The notes below the pieces were generated by a model. It was not told the DNA's origin, made no database searches, and saw nothing but the letters and a program-made list of their open reading frames with translations. A stretch of 64,000 nucleotides of DNA, from NCBI GenBank assembly GCA_902491765.1, contig CABUIY010000001.1:62001-126000 (forward strand). The letters are read 5' to 3'. Source of the DNA: an uncultured Collinsella sp. GTDB taxonomy: Bacteria > Actinomycetota > Coriobacteriia > Coriobacteriales > Coriobacteriaceae. The position numbers were made by a program, and so were the translations under genes. This document shows, piece after piece, positions 1-7,210 of this stretch; positions within the stretch are counted from its first letter, which is position 1; the number at the start of each line of letters is the position of its first letter.

Positions 1-87
1 ACGTGCCTGCTCCAGGGTCTGGGACAGAACGTCGCGGTCGACGACATCTACGTCTCGCACGTGGACGACGCCATCGCCAAGCTGTAA
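1..87 (+). CDS. C-terminal end of an unidentified protein (5' end outside window)
   Basis: An open frame enters from the left edge and runs 28 codons to TAA at 85-87. The visible tail contains GQNVAVDDIYVSHVDD and ends DAIAKL. This is too short to assign a family. A strong hairpin 36 bases downstream (123-169) fits the end of a transcription unit. Codon use is GC-rich like the neighbours, so it is probably a genuine gene end. Confidence 0.55.
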   Translation, partial: TCLLQGLGQNVAVDDIYVSHVDDAIAKL

Positions 88-122
88 ACTCGCCGCGCAC
101 GGGGGCGCCGGTCGCGTCCCCG

Positions 123-169
123 TGCAACGGGCATGCGCCTTCCCCGACTGACGGCGCATGCCCGTTGCA
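123..169 (+). terminator. Strong hairpin after the first gene
   Basis: Arms 123-139 and 153-169 are perfect 17-base inverted repeats around a 13-base loop. They lie between the stop codon at 87 and the lipoprotein start at 233. The tail after the stem has few T residues, so this is a weak intrinsic terminator or an mRNA-end stabiliser. Confidence 0.5.
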
Positions 170-232
170 TTCGCATCCCGCCCGCCCACCGCACGGCGCG
201 GGCGGTCGAAGCGATTGAAAGGAACCCCCTCC

Positions 233-766
233 ATGTTGAAGAAAACCCTCGCCTTCGCCCTGTCAGCGGCGCTTTTCGCGTTCTCGCTCGCCGGCTGCGG
301 CGGAAATTCAATCGACAACGCAAAGGCAAGCGATGCCGATTCCCAGGAAAAGACCGAACAGGCGGCCGATGCGCCCGAGGGCGCAAGCGCTGCCCCCATC
401 ACCGCCGACAAGGTGGCCGACGGCACCTATCCGATCACCGTAGATTCCAGCTCGAACATGTTCAGGATTGTGGACGCCCAGCTCATCGTGGAAAACGGCT
501 CCATGCACTGCGTGATGACGCTTTCCGGCACGGGCTACGGCAAGCTCTTCATGGGCACGGGCGACGAGGCTGCCGCCGCGAGCGAGGCCGACTTCATCCC
601 CTATGTGGAAAACGCGGAAGGCAAGTACACCTACGACGTGCCCGTTGAAGCGCTCGACGAGGACACCGCCTGCGCCGCGTGGAGTATTAGAAAAGAGCAG
701 TGGTACGACCGCACGCTCGTGTTCGAATCCGCCGGCGTCGATCTGCGCGCCGACGCACTGAAGTAA
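233..766 (+). CDS. Small lipoprotein of an iron/haem-type uptake operon
   Basis: 177 residues. The N-terminus is a lipoprotein signal peptide: MLKK, a hydrophobic stretch, and lipobox LAGC with Cys22 as the predicted lipidated residue. A polar Ala/Glu-rich linker (about 23-60) precedes one compact domain (about 64-172) with DGTYPITVDSSSNMF and TLSGTGYG. This resembles small beta-rich iron-transport-associated domains found with Gram-positive FecCD/FecE systems. Start 233 was chosen over an upstream in-frame ATG because it begins the signal peptide and has a GAAAGGAA ribosome site. It is followed 4 bases later by the substrate-binding gene, so the two are probably co-transcribed. Haem or iron binding is inferred from context only. 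Confidence 0.7.
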   Translation: MLKKTLAFALSAALFAFSLAGCGGNSIDNAKASDADSQEKTEQAADAPEGASAAPITADKVADGTYPITVDSSSNMFRIVDAQLIVENGSMHCVMTLSGTGYGKLFMGTGDEAAAASEADFIPYVENAEGKYTYDVPVEALDEDTACAAWSIRKEQWYDRTLVFESAGVDLRADALK

Positions 767-770
767 CGCC

Positions 771-2342
771 ATGCGGTCGATTCTTCCCAAGGGGGAAAGC
801 AGGAAGCGTCGCAGCATCGCGGTGCGCGCGATCGCCTGCGTTCTCGTCGCCCTGCTCGCGCTTCCCTTCGCGGGGTGCAGTGCGAGCCCGAACGCGACCG
901 GTGGCACGGCAGGCTCTCAGGAATACACTGTGAGCGTCTCGCTCTCCGGCGGGTCAGGGCGCGCAAGCATCGCCTCACCCACCACAATTGTGAAGGATGG
1001 CGACACCTACACCGCGACCATCACCTGGTCGAGTTCGAACTACGACAAAATGACCGTCAACGGCGTGGACTACGCGCCCGTAAACGACGGCGGCAACTCC
1101 ACGTTCGAGATACCCGTCACGCTCGACGAGGACATCGCCGTGTCGGCCGAGACCGTCGCCATGTCGACGCCGCACACCATCGACTACACGCTCCACTTCG
1201 ATTCATCCACCATGAAGGAGAAATCGGGCGACGAAGCAAGCGGCGGCTCCCCTGCGGGAACGGCTTCAAACGCCGCGGCCGACTTCCATAACGCCGATTT
1301 GGGCTGCGGCTGGAAGCCGACGGGGACGCTTCAGCTTGAATACGCCGAGCACTTCACTGTCGACGAGTACGAAGGCGGCCTGCGGCTTATCTGCATTTCG
1401 AACGGGGAGCGCTTCCTCGTGGTGCCGCAAAATGCAAAGGTACCTAATGGGTTGAGCTCCGACATCGCGGTCATAAGGCGCCCCGCCGACAAGGTGTACC
1501 TCGTGTCGTCGGCGACGATGTGCCTGGTCGACGCGCTCGATGCGAACGACAATATCATTATGTCGGGCACGAAGGCCGACGATTGCTCGGTCGCGGGCTT
1601 CAAAAGCGCGCTCGAAAGTGGGGCGATCGCCTACGGCGGCAAGTACAGCGCGCCCGACTACGAGCGAATATCGGCCTCGGGCTGCACGCTCGCCATCGAG
1701 AACACTATGATCAACCACACGCCCGATGTGAAGGAAAAGCTGCAGAAGCTCGGACTCGTCGTGCTCACCGAACAGTCGTCGAGCGAGCCCGAAGCACTCG
1801 GGCGCGTCGAGTGGATTAAGCTTTTCGGCGTCCTGTTCGACAAGGAAGACGAGGCCGCGCACCTGTTCAACGAGCAGAAGGCCCGCGTCGAGCAAACGTC
1901 GAGGCTTGCGTCGTCAGGTAAAACCGTGGCGTATTTCTACATTAACTCGAACGGGGCCGCCGTCACGCGGCGGGCGGGCGACTACGTGGCGCAGATGATC
2001 GAGCTTGCAGGCGGCAACTACGCGCTCGATGACGCGCAGACGGCGTCGACGTCAGGTTCGTCAGTAACGCTCGAAATGGAGCGCTTCTACGCGACGGCGA
2101 AGGATGCCGACATCATCGTCTACAACGGCACCATCGACGAATCGGTTGCCACCTTAAACGACTTCGTAAGCAAAAACGCGCTATTGTCGCAGTTCAAAGC
2201 CGTGAAGAACGGCAACGTCTGGGTCACAAGCGCCGACATGTACCAGCAGATGACTTCTACCGCCGACATTATCGACGAGCTGCACGGGGCGTTCACCGGC
2301 GATGACGCGAGCGACTTCCATTATCTGAGGAAGCTTGGCTAG
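771..2342 (+). CDS. Lipoprotein with NEAT-like domain fused to a FepB/BtuF-type substrate-binding domain
   Basis: 523 residues. Basic N-terminus, hydrophobic stretch and lipobox FAGC place the lipidated Cys at 36. Residues about 50-145 form a beta-rich domain (YTVSVSLSGGSGRASI, DTYTATITWSSSNYDK) resembling a NEAT-type domain. Residues about 175-520 match the class III periplasmic binding fold of iron-siderophore, haem and cobalamin receptors (CTLAIENTMINHTPDV; KLFGVLFDKEDEA; KNGNVWVTSADMYQQ). It should capture the ligand outside the membrane and hand it to the permease encoded next. The substrate cannot be read from sequence. The stop overlaps the alternative TTG start of the permease gene, showing tight operon packing. 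Confidence 0.82.
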   Translation: MRSILPKGESRKRRSIAVRAIACVLVALLALPFAGCSASPNATGGTAGSQEYTVSVSLSGGSGRASIASPTTIVKDGDTYTATITWSSSNYDKMTVNGVDYAPVNDGGNSTFEIPVTLDEDIAVSAETVAMSTPHTIDYTLHFDSSTMKEKSGDEASGGSPAGTASNAAADFHNADLGCGWKPTGTLQLEYAEHFTVDEYEGGLRLICISNGERFLVVPQNAKVPNGLSSDIAVIRRPADKVYLVSSATMCLVDALDANDNIIMSGTKADDCSVAGFKSALESGAIAYGGKYSAPDYERISASGCTLAIENTMINHTPDVKEKLQKLGLVVLTEQSSSEPEALGRVEWIKLFGVLFDKEDEAAHLFNEQKARVEQTSRLASSGKTVAYFYINSNGAAVTRRAGDYVAQMIELAGGNYALDDAQTASTSGSSVTLEMERFYATAKDADIIVYNGTIDESVATLNDFVSKNALLSQFKAVKNGNVWVTSADMYQQMTSTADIIDELHGAFTGDDASDFHYLRKLG

Positions 2343-2346
2343 CACC

Positions 2347-3387
2347 ATGAGAAGCCGACTTTCCATGGCATACGACGAATCGGGGCGCGTCGCACGGTGT
2401 CGCGTCGTGACGGCGCTGCTCGCTGTTGCCCTCATCGTGCTCGTCGGGGCCAACCTGTGCATCGGGAGCGTGCTCGTGCCCGCAGACCACATCCCCGGCA
2501 TCCTTTCGGGCGGCGCGGCCAATTCCATGGAAAGCCAAGTCATCTGGGAGATTCGCCTGCCGCGCGTGCTTTCAGCCGTGCTTCTCGGCGGGGCACTTTC
2601 GCTCTCCGGGTTCCTGCTGCAGACGTTTTTCAACAACCCCATCGCCGACCCGTTCATCTTGGGCGTCTCCTCGGGCGCAAAGTTCGTCGTCGCGCTTACG
2701 ATGATCGTGCTTCTGGGCGCGAACCAGGCCATGTCCTCGCCGGCCATGGTGGCCGCAGCGTTTCTGGGATCGCTTATCACCATCGGCTTCGTGCTCCTCA
2801 TCGCACGGCGCATAAGTTCCATGGCCATGCTCATCGTGGCGGGCGTCATGGTGGGATACATCTGCTCGGCGGCGACGAACTTCCTCATCGCCTTCGCCGA
2901 CGACCAGTCCATCGTGAACCTGCACAACTGGTCTTTGGGTAGCTTCTCGGGTTCGAGCTGGGACGACGTCGCGGTCATCGCGGTCGTGGTGATCACCGTG
3001 AGCGCATGCGTATTCGCGATATCGAAGCCCCTTTCCGCCTTCCAGCTGGGAGAAGCCTACGCAAAAAGCGTCGGCGTGAACGTCGCACGCTTCCGCGTGG
3101 TGCTCGTCCTTCTAGCAAGCATGCTCTCCGCCTGCGTGACCGCGTTCGCTGGTCCGGTGTCGTTCGTAGGCATCGCGGTTCCGCATCTCGTTAAGTCGGC
3201 GCTGAAGTCGTCGAAGCCCATCCGCGTGATTCCTGCGTGCTTCTTGGGAGGCGCCATCTTCTGCGCGGGCTGCGATTTGATCGCACGCACGCTGTTCTCC
3301 CCCGTCGAGCTTTCCATCAGCGCCGTCACCGCCATCTTCGGCGCGCCGGTGGTTATCGCACTCATGTTGAAGAAGCGGGTGAGGTAG
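2347..3387 (+). CDS. FecCD-family ABC transporter permease
   Basis: 346 residues of mostly hydrophobic sequence with around nine or ten membrane segments. FecCD/BtuC hallmarks are visible: WEIRLPRVLSAVLLGGALSLSG near residue 65, NPIADPFILGVSSGA, and FVGIAVPHLVK near the C-terminus (the loop that contacts the ATPase). It forms the channel for an iron complex, haem or cobalamin. An in-frame TTG at 2335 is an alternative start closer to a GAGGAAG motif; I chose ATG 2347 because it keeps the usual short cytoplasmic N-terminus. The ATPase ATG follows the stop directly. Confidence 0.88.
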   Translation: MRSRLSMAYDESGRVARCRVVTALLAVALIVLVGANLCIGSVLVPADHIPGILSGGAANSMESQVIWEIRLPRVLSAVLLGGALSLSGFLLQTFFNNPIADPFILGVSSGAKFVVALTMIVLLGANQAMSSPAMVAAAFLGSLITIGFVLLIARRISSMAMLIVAGVMVGYICSAATNFLIAFADDQSIVNLHNWSLGSFSGSSWDDVAVIAVVVITVSACVFAISKPLSAFQLGEAYAKSVGVNVARFRVVLVLLASMLSACVTAFAGPVSFVGIAVPHLVKSALKSSKPIRVIPACFLGGAIFCAGCDLIARTLFSPVELSISAVTAIFGAPVVIALMLKKRVR

Positions 3388-4608
3388 ATGGGGAAATTTG
3401 TGCCGCGGCCCAAAACGCTCCGAGCGGAGTCGAACCTCGAAACCCCGGTCGAAACGCAGGCTGACGGAGCGCCGCTTTTCCGCATAAGTGACCTGTCGGC
3501 GGGCTACGACAAGAAGGTCGTAGTCGAAGGCGTCGATCTGGAGGTTCGCGCGGGCGACGTCGTGGCGCTCATCGGGCCGAACGGCTCTGGCAAGTCGACC
3601 ATCTTGAAAACCATCACACGCCATCTGGCACCGCTTGCCGGCGCGGTCGAGCTCGACGGGCGGGAGATTTCCCGATGGAAGACGGCGGAGTTCGCAAGGA
3701 ACCTTGCCGTTATGCTGACAGATCGCCCCCGGACCGAGCTCCTCACCTGCCGCGATATCGTAGAGGCGGGAAGGCATCCCTACACCGGGCGAATGGGCAC
3801 ACTCTCGCCCGACGACCATAGTCGGGTCGACGAGGCCATGAAAACCGCACATGTGGAAGAGCTCGCCGAGCGCGACTTCATGCAGATAAGCGACGGGCAA
3901 CGCCAGCGCGTCATGCTCGCACGCGCCATCGCGCAGGATCCGCGCGTGCTCGTGCTCGACGAGCCCACGTCGTATCTCGATATCCGCTACCAGATCGACC
4001 TGCTGCGAATACTTCGCCACCTTGCGAAATCGCGGAATGTGGCTATCATCATGTCCATCCACGAACTCGAGCTCGCGCAGAAAAGCGCCGACAAGGTGAT
4101 TTGCGTGAAGGACGGCCGGGTCTTCCGCGCCGGCGCACCCGAGGACATATTCACGCGCGAGACGATTGGCGAGCTCTACGGCCTTAAACATGGCACCTTC
4201 AACGAGCGCTTCGGCAGCGTGGAAATTGGGCGCCCACACGGCGATGCGCACACGTTCGTCATCGCTGGCGCAGGTACGGGGTCGGCTGTGTTTCGCCAGC
4301 TCATCCGACAGGGCAAGGCGTTCTACGCGGGCGTTCTGCACGAAGGGGACATCGACTGCGAGCTCGCGCGCGACCTGGCGACGGAATGCGTGGCCGAGCG
4401 CGCCTTCGAGCCGATCGGGGATAAAACCATAGCCCGCGCCAAAGAGCTCCTCGTCCACTGCGCGCGCCTTATCGTGTGCCCCTCCGCCTTCGGCACCATA
4501 AACGCCCGCAACGCAGAACTCGTCGAGTTCGCACGCTCGCATGGTATCGAGGTCATGCGAGTATGCGAAGGCGCATCGGAGGATTCCCATTTGGAGTGGG
4601 AAGAATAA
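3388..4608 (+). CDS. FecE-like ABC transporter ATPase with an extra C-terminal domain
   Basis: 406 residues; FecE/BtuD ATPases are usually about 250-280. After a 30-residue N-terminal extension the ATPase core shows Walker A GPNGSGKST (63-71), signature SDGQRQR (168-174, the SDGQ variant of SGGQ), Walker B VLVLDEP (187-193) and the switch His in SIHE (about 225). Residues about 280-406 form a separate domain beginning TFVIAGAGTGSAVFRQL, with a GAGTG turn suggesting a Rossmann-like nucleotide or ligand site, plus a conserved-looking AGVLHEGDID. Start ATG 3388 abuts the permease stop. It energises uptake; the extra domain may sense ligand or nucleotide, which is inference. Confidence 0.87.
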   Translation: MGKFVPRPKTLRAESNLETPVETQADGAPLFRISDLSAGYDKKVVVEGVDLEVRAGDVVALIGPNGSGKSTILKTITRHLAPLAGAVELDGREISRWKTAEFARNLAVMLTDRPRTELLTCRDIVEAGRHPYTGRMGTLSPDDHSRVDEAMKTAHVEELAERDFMQISDGQRQRVMLARAIAQDPRVLVLDEPTSYLDIRYQIDLLRILRHLAKSRNVAIIMSIHELELAQKSADKVICVKDGRVFRAGAPEDIFTRETIGELYGLKHGTFNERFGSVEIGRPHGDAHTFVIAGAGTGSAVFRQLIRQGKAFYAGVLHEGDIDCELARDLATECVAERAFEPIGDKTIARAKELLVHCARLIVCPSAFGTINARNAELVEFARSHGIEVMRVCEGASEDSHLEWEE

Positions 4609-4625
4609 ACTGGACTTTCTTTTAA

Positions 4626-4718
4626 GGATCCTCAGGCTACAGTTCCTACGCCGACGAGGTCTCCAAGGCGCCGGAGAACCTCGTGAACAGGGATTTCCAC
4701 GCCGACGAGCCCAACTAG
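4626..4718 (+). pseudogene. Relic of an IS3-family (IS150-type) transposase OrfB
   Basis: A short open frame bounded by an upstream TAA (4623-4625) and TAG (4716-4718). It encodes about 30 residues containing GYSSYADEVSKAPENL and VNRDFHADEPN. This is the conserved stretch of IS3/IS150-type OrfB proteins just before the catalytic rve domain (typical pattern YSSYKGE...PNLL.RDF.A..PN.KW). The DDE domain, OrfA and terminal repeats are missing. It fills the gap between the convergent uptake operon and the TetR gene, marking an old insertion and deletion. Confidence 0.65.
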
Positions 4719-4720
4719 GC

Positions 4721-5332
4721 CTAATCCAAGCGAGATTCCAGACTCGACAGACCATTGAGAGTCAGATCGTTGGCGACCTCAGAGACGCGCTCGATAGGAA
4801 CCGAGCCGTCAGACAGTGCCCACGTGCGATAGATACCGATAATACCCGACAGCAAAAACGCCAGATAGTAGTCGAACATCTCGTCCTTGAGACCTTGGGG
4901 CAGCAGATCGCGCTCGGCAATCTCATGTTCGAGCGGCGCACGAAGACGAGCCATGAAATCATCGAGCGGAATATTCTCGATCAGCTGACGATTGAGCAAT
5001 AAGTTGTTGCACAGTGCCTCATTAACGGTTTTAAAGAAGGTCGCCGCCGCGCCAAGAGCGCGCTCGCTGGTGTCACCGTCCATAGAAGCAAGCGTTTTCT
5101 CGACCGAGTCGACAATCATCTCCACCACATCGACGGCAATGGCATCGAGCAGGCCGTCAACCGTACCAAAGTGAACGTAAAAGGTCTTGCGGTCGACATT
5201 GGCCTCGCGCGCGATGGCACTCACCGTAATGTCTGCCAGCGGCTTTTCCATGAGCAGGCGCTCGAAAGCCGAAAGGATGGCATTACGGCTGCGAATGATG
5301 CGACGATCAAGACGCGGTTTGCTGGTTGCCAT
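4721..5332 (-). CDS. TetR/AcrR-family transcriptional regulator
   Basis: 203 residues. The N-terminal helix-turn-helix spans roughly residues 10-60, with DITVSAIAREANVDRKTFYVHF as the TetR recognition-helix region. The C-terminal half is all-helical and resembles the TetR_C domain of DhaS-like regulators, where the ligand is unknown. ATG 5332 was chosen because CGAAGGGA lies just upstream, and the further N-terminal extension (MLAYRRDTP) is not TetR-like. Its stop abuts the transposase relic. It may regulate itself or the flippase-like gene upstream; an inverted repeat at 5376-5399 is a possible operator. Confidence 0.85.
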   Translation of the reverse strand: MATSKPRLDRRIIRSRNAILSAFERLLMEKPLADITVSAIAREANVDRKTFYVHFGTVDGLLDAIAVDVVEMIVDSVEKTLASMDGDTSERALGAAATFFKTVNEALCNNLLLNRQLIENIPLDDFMARLRAPLEHEIAERDLLPQGLKDEMFDYYLAFLLSGIIGIYRTWALSDGSVPIERVSEVANDLTLNGLSSLESRLD

Positions 5333-5375
5333 GGGCGTGTCCCTTCGATATGCAAGCATTCATCAACAGATGAGA

Positions 5376-5399
5376 GATAATCTACGTAAGAGGATTATC
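5376..5399. promoter_or_regulatory. Inverted repeat upstream of the TetR gene, possible operator
   Basis: GATAATC (5376-5382) and GATTATC (5393-5399) form a 7-base inverted repeat with a 10-base spacer, 44 bases upstream of the TetR start. TetR proteins often bind such palindromes near their own promoters. There is no direct evidence of binding. Confidence 0.3.
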
Positions 5400-5448
5400 C
5401 CCCATACAGCACAAATATGCCCCGCATCATGAAGAACGCACGACTGCC

Positions 5449-6756
5449 CTACTGCGACTTGGGATGCTTCTTCTTATTGAGTGCCGACGGAGATACGCGA
5501 ATACCATCGCCTGTCTGGCGCACATAGGCTTTATGAGCCGGTTTAGCGGTCCCAGAAGCCTTCTGAGCGCGCTTCTTGGGATCAACGGTAACAGCATTCG
5601 TGGGGTGCGGCATAGTGGGCGCAGAGGGCGTCTGAGGCGTGCGGCCGAGCTTGCGCATCACACGATCCCAGCGCGCATGGATGCTCTCGTTGTGGGCGCT
5701 CTTAAGTCCCAGCAGGGGCGCAGCCAAAATGGTCGGCGCAATAAACGTAATGAGGCGCCACAGCAGATAGCCGGCGGTCGAAGCCGACCCAAAGAAATGA
5801 CCCAAGAACAATGCAAAGCCGCCCTCAGCGCCACCAGTTCCACCGGGCAGGGGGACCGCAGAGCTCAGCAGCTGGACAAAGGCGCTCGCGGCCATGACCG
5901 AGAAAAAGTCGACCTCGTGGCGGCCAAAGGCAAGCATCAGGAAATACGGCACCAGATAGAAAAACGCGAGTTGCAGCATGGTGATGACCACCGTGAGCAG
6001 CATGGAAGAAAAATGTCCGGCTGAAAGCTTGAACTTCTCGGAGAAGGAGTAGATCTCGCCATCGACAAACGTGCGCCATCCCTCGATCTTAGTGGCCGAG
6101 ACACCAATGCGCTCAAGCCAATTGATGATGCAATGGGCGACGCGCGTGACGGTCTTAGGCATGAGCGCGACGGCGAAGATGCCCAGCAAGATGCAGCAGT
6201 GCCCACCAAAGCTAAAGACGCACAGCAACGTCATGTCGCCATAGCGCTCGGCAAAAAACGGCATGCGAGCAAGCAGTAGGATAGCGCCCCAGGCAACGAG
6301 GCCAAACTGGTACACGATAAAACGCGTGAATTGCGTGGCGCCGGCCTCGCCCACGTTTTGGCCGGCCTTGGTCAGGCGATAGATTTGAGCCGGGGTGGAG
6401 CCCATCATCATGGGCGTCAGGTTACCAAAGAAGATGCCACTCGCCTCGACCGAGATCAGGTCGCGGATGCCGACGGGCGAATTGGGATCGAGCCAGACGG
6501 CGATCGCATAGGCCACAATGCCAAAGAACAGGTACATGAACATGCAAAGAGACGCGACAACGAGCCATGACGCCTGGACGCTCGACATAGCGGCCCAGAA
6601 CTGCCCCATCTGCCCGGTTACCACCAGATAGACGATATAACCTACCAGCACGACGCCGATAAAGATGGCGCCGCGGCGTGCGCTCTTATTGTCATCTCCG
6701 CCCGAGGCCTCAACCTCGACCTGGGGCTTAGACGTATGCTGAGAGGACTCCGTCAT
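5449..6756 (-). CDS. Lysylphosphatidylglycerol synthase-type (UPF0104) flippase-like membrane protein
   Basis: 435 residues with about eight hydrophobic segments between residues 30 and 350. The motif VPLPGGTGGAEGGFALFLG is characteristic of the LPG synthase transmembrane/UPF0104 family, whose members flip or export lipids or glycolipids. The soluble aminoacyl-transfer domain of MprF is absent, so this is not a full lipid-aminoacylating enzyme. The C-terminal tail (about 360-435) is rich in Lys, Pro and Thr and probably cytoplasmic. Start ATG 6756 has AGAAGGAG upstream. The substrate is unknown. Confidence 0.8.
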   Translation of the reverse strand: MTESSQHTSKPQVEVEASGGDDNKSARRGAIFIGVVLVGYIVYLVVTGQMGQFWAAMSSVQASWLVVASLCMFMYLFFGIVAYAIAVWLDPNSPVGIRDLISVEASGIFFGNLTPMMMGSTPAQIYRLTKAGQNVGEAGATQFTRFIVYQFGLVAWGAILLLARMPFFAERYGDMTLLCVFSFGGHCCILLGIFAVALMPKTVTRVAHCIINWLERIGVSATKIEGWRTFVDGEIYSFSEKFKLSAGHFSSMLLTVVITMLQLAFFYLVPYFLMLAFGRHEVDFFSVMAASAFVQLLSSAVPLPGGTGGAEGGFALFLGHFFGSASTAGYLLWRLITFIAPTILAAPLLGLKSAHNESIHARWDRVMRKLGRTPQTPSAPTMPHPTNAVTVDPKKRAQKASGTAKPAHKAYVRQTGDGIRVSPSALNKKKHPKSQ

Positions 6757-6864
6757 GAGACTCCTTCTAACAGTCAAAATATCTTGGATATTGTACCCGT
6801 AAGGGCCATAGGCAGAACGCAAAGCTCTGGTTCAAACGGGAATTGCAGACGGTTGTTTGAAAAT

Positions 6865-6896
6865 AAAAAAACCCGGCCTTCCATAGGAAGTCCGGG
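6865..6896 (-). terminator. Intrinsic terminator of the tRNA-Glu unit
   Basis: On the minus strand, a CCCGGACTTCC / GGAAGGCCGGG stem (6872-6896) is followed by a run of T (6865-6871). It lies 12 bases after the 3' end of the downstream tRNA. Confidence 0.85.
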
Positions 6897-6907
6897 TATC
6901 AGATGCG

Positions 6908-6984
6908 TGGTAGCCCGTACCAGATTCGAACTGGTGATCTCCGCCTTGAGAGGGCGGCGTCCTAAACCGCTAGACGAACGGGCC
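6908..6984 (-). tRNA. tRNA-Glu (anticodon CTC), copy 2
   Basis: A full cloverleaf can be drawn: acceptor GGCCCGT/ACGGGCT, anticodon stem CCGCC/GGCGG with loop CTCTCAA giving anticodon CTC (6948-6950), T arm ACCAG-TTCGAAT-CTGGT, and encoded CCA (6908-6910). It reads GAG codons. It is almost identical to the copy at 7007-7083, differing by one D-loop base. Position 1:72 is a G:U pair. Confidence 0.93.
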
Positions 6985-7006
6985 ATAAGCCTCAGCAGAA
7001 AAGAAG

Positions 7007-7083
7007 TGGTAGCCCGTACCAGATTCGAACTGGTGATCTCCGCCTTGAGAGGGCGGCGTCCAAAACCGCTAGACGAACGGGCC
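7007..7083 (-). tRNA. tRNA-Glu (anticodon CTC), copy 1
   Basis: Same acceptor, anticodon and T arms as the following copy, anticodon loop CTCTCAA (CTC), encoded 3' CCA (7007-7009). It is the promoter-proximal copy of a tandem pair separated by 22 bases. A promoter-like TTGCGC-17-TAGTAT lies just upstream. Confidence 0.93.
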
Positions 7084-7117
7084 ACATGACATCTGCACTG
7101 CCGTGCTGCGAGGAAAT

Positions 7118-7146
7118 ATACTACGGGACAAAAAACGTCAGCGCAA
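7118..7146 (-). promoter_or_regulatory. Promoter of the tRNA-Glu pair
   Basis: On the minus strand TTGCGC (7141-7146) and TAGTAT (7118-7123) are separated by exactly 17 bases, placing the transcription start about 25-30 bases before the first tRNA. Confidence 0.6.
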
Positions 7147-7210
7147 GAAGAAATTCCAAATTGCCGAAAAATTGTCGGCAGGTTATGGAATACGCAGGTA
7201 AACTTGGTAG

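Noticed and set aside
4228..4608. Extra ATPase domain as a separate frameshifted gene
   Set aside because: The frame is continuous from the ATPase with no stop or start signal, so it is a true fusion.
6736..7089. Plus-strand frame with a repeated peptide (VVARTRFELVISALRG)
   Set aside because: It is the reverse-strand translation of the two tRNA-Glu genes, a classic spurious protein.
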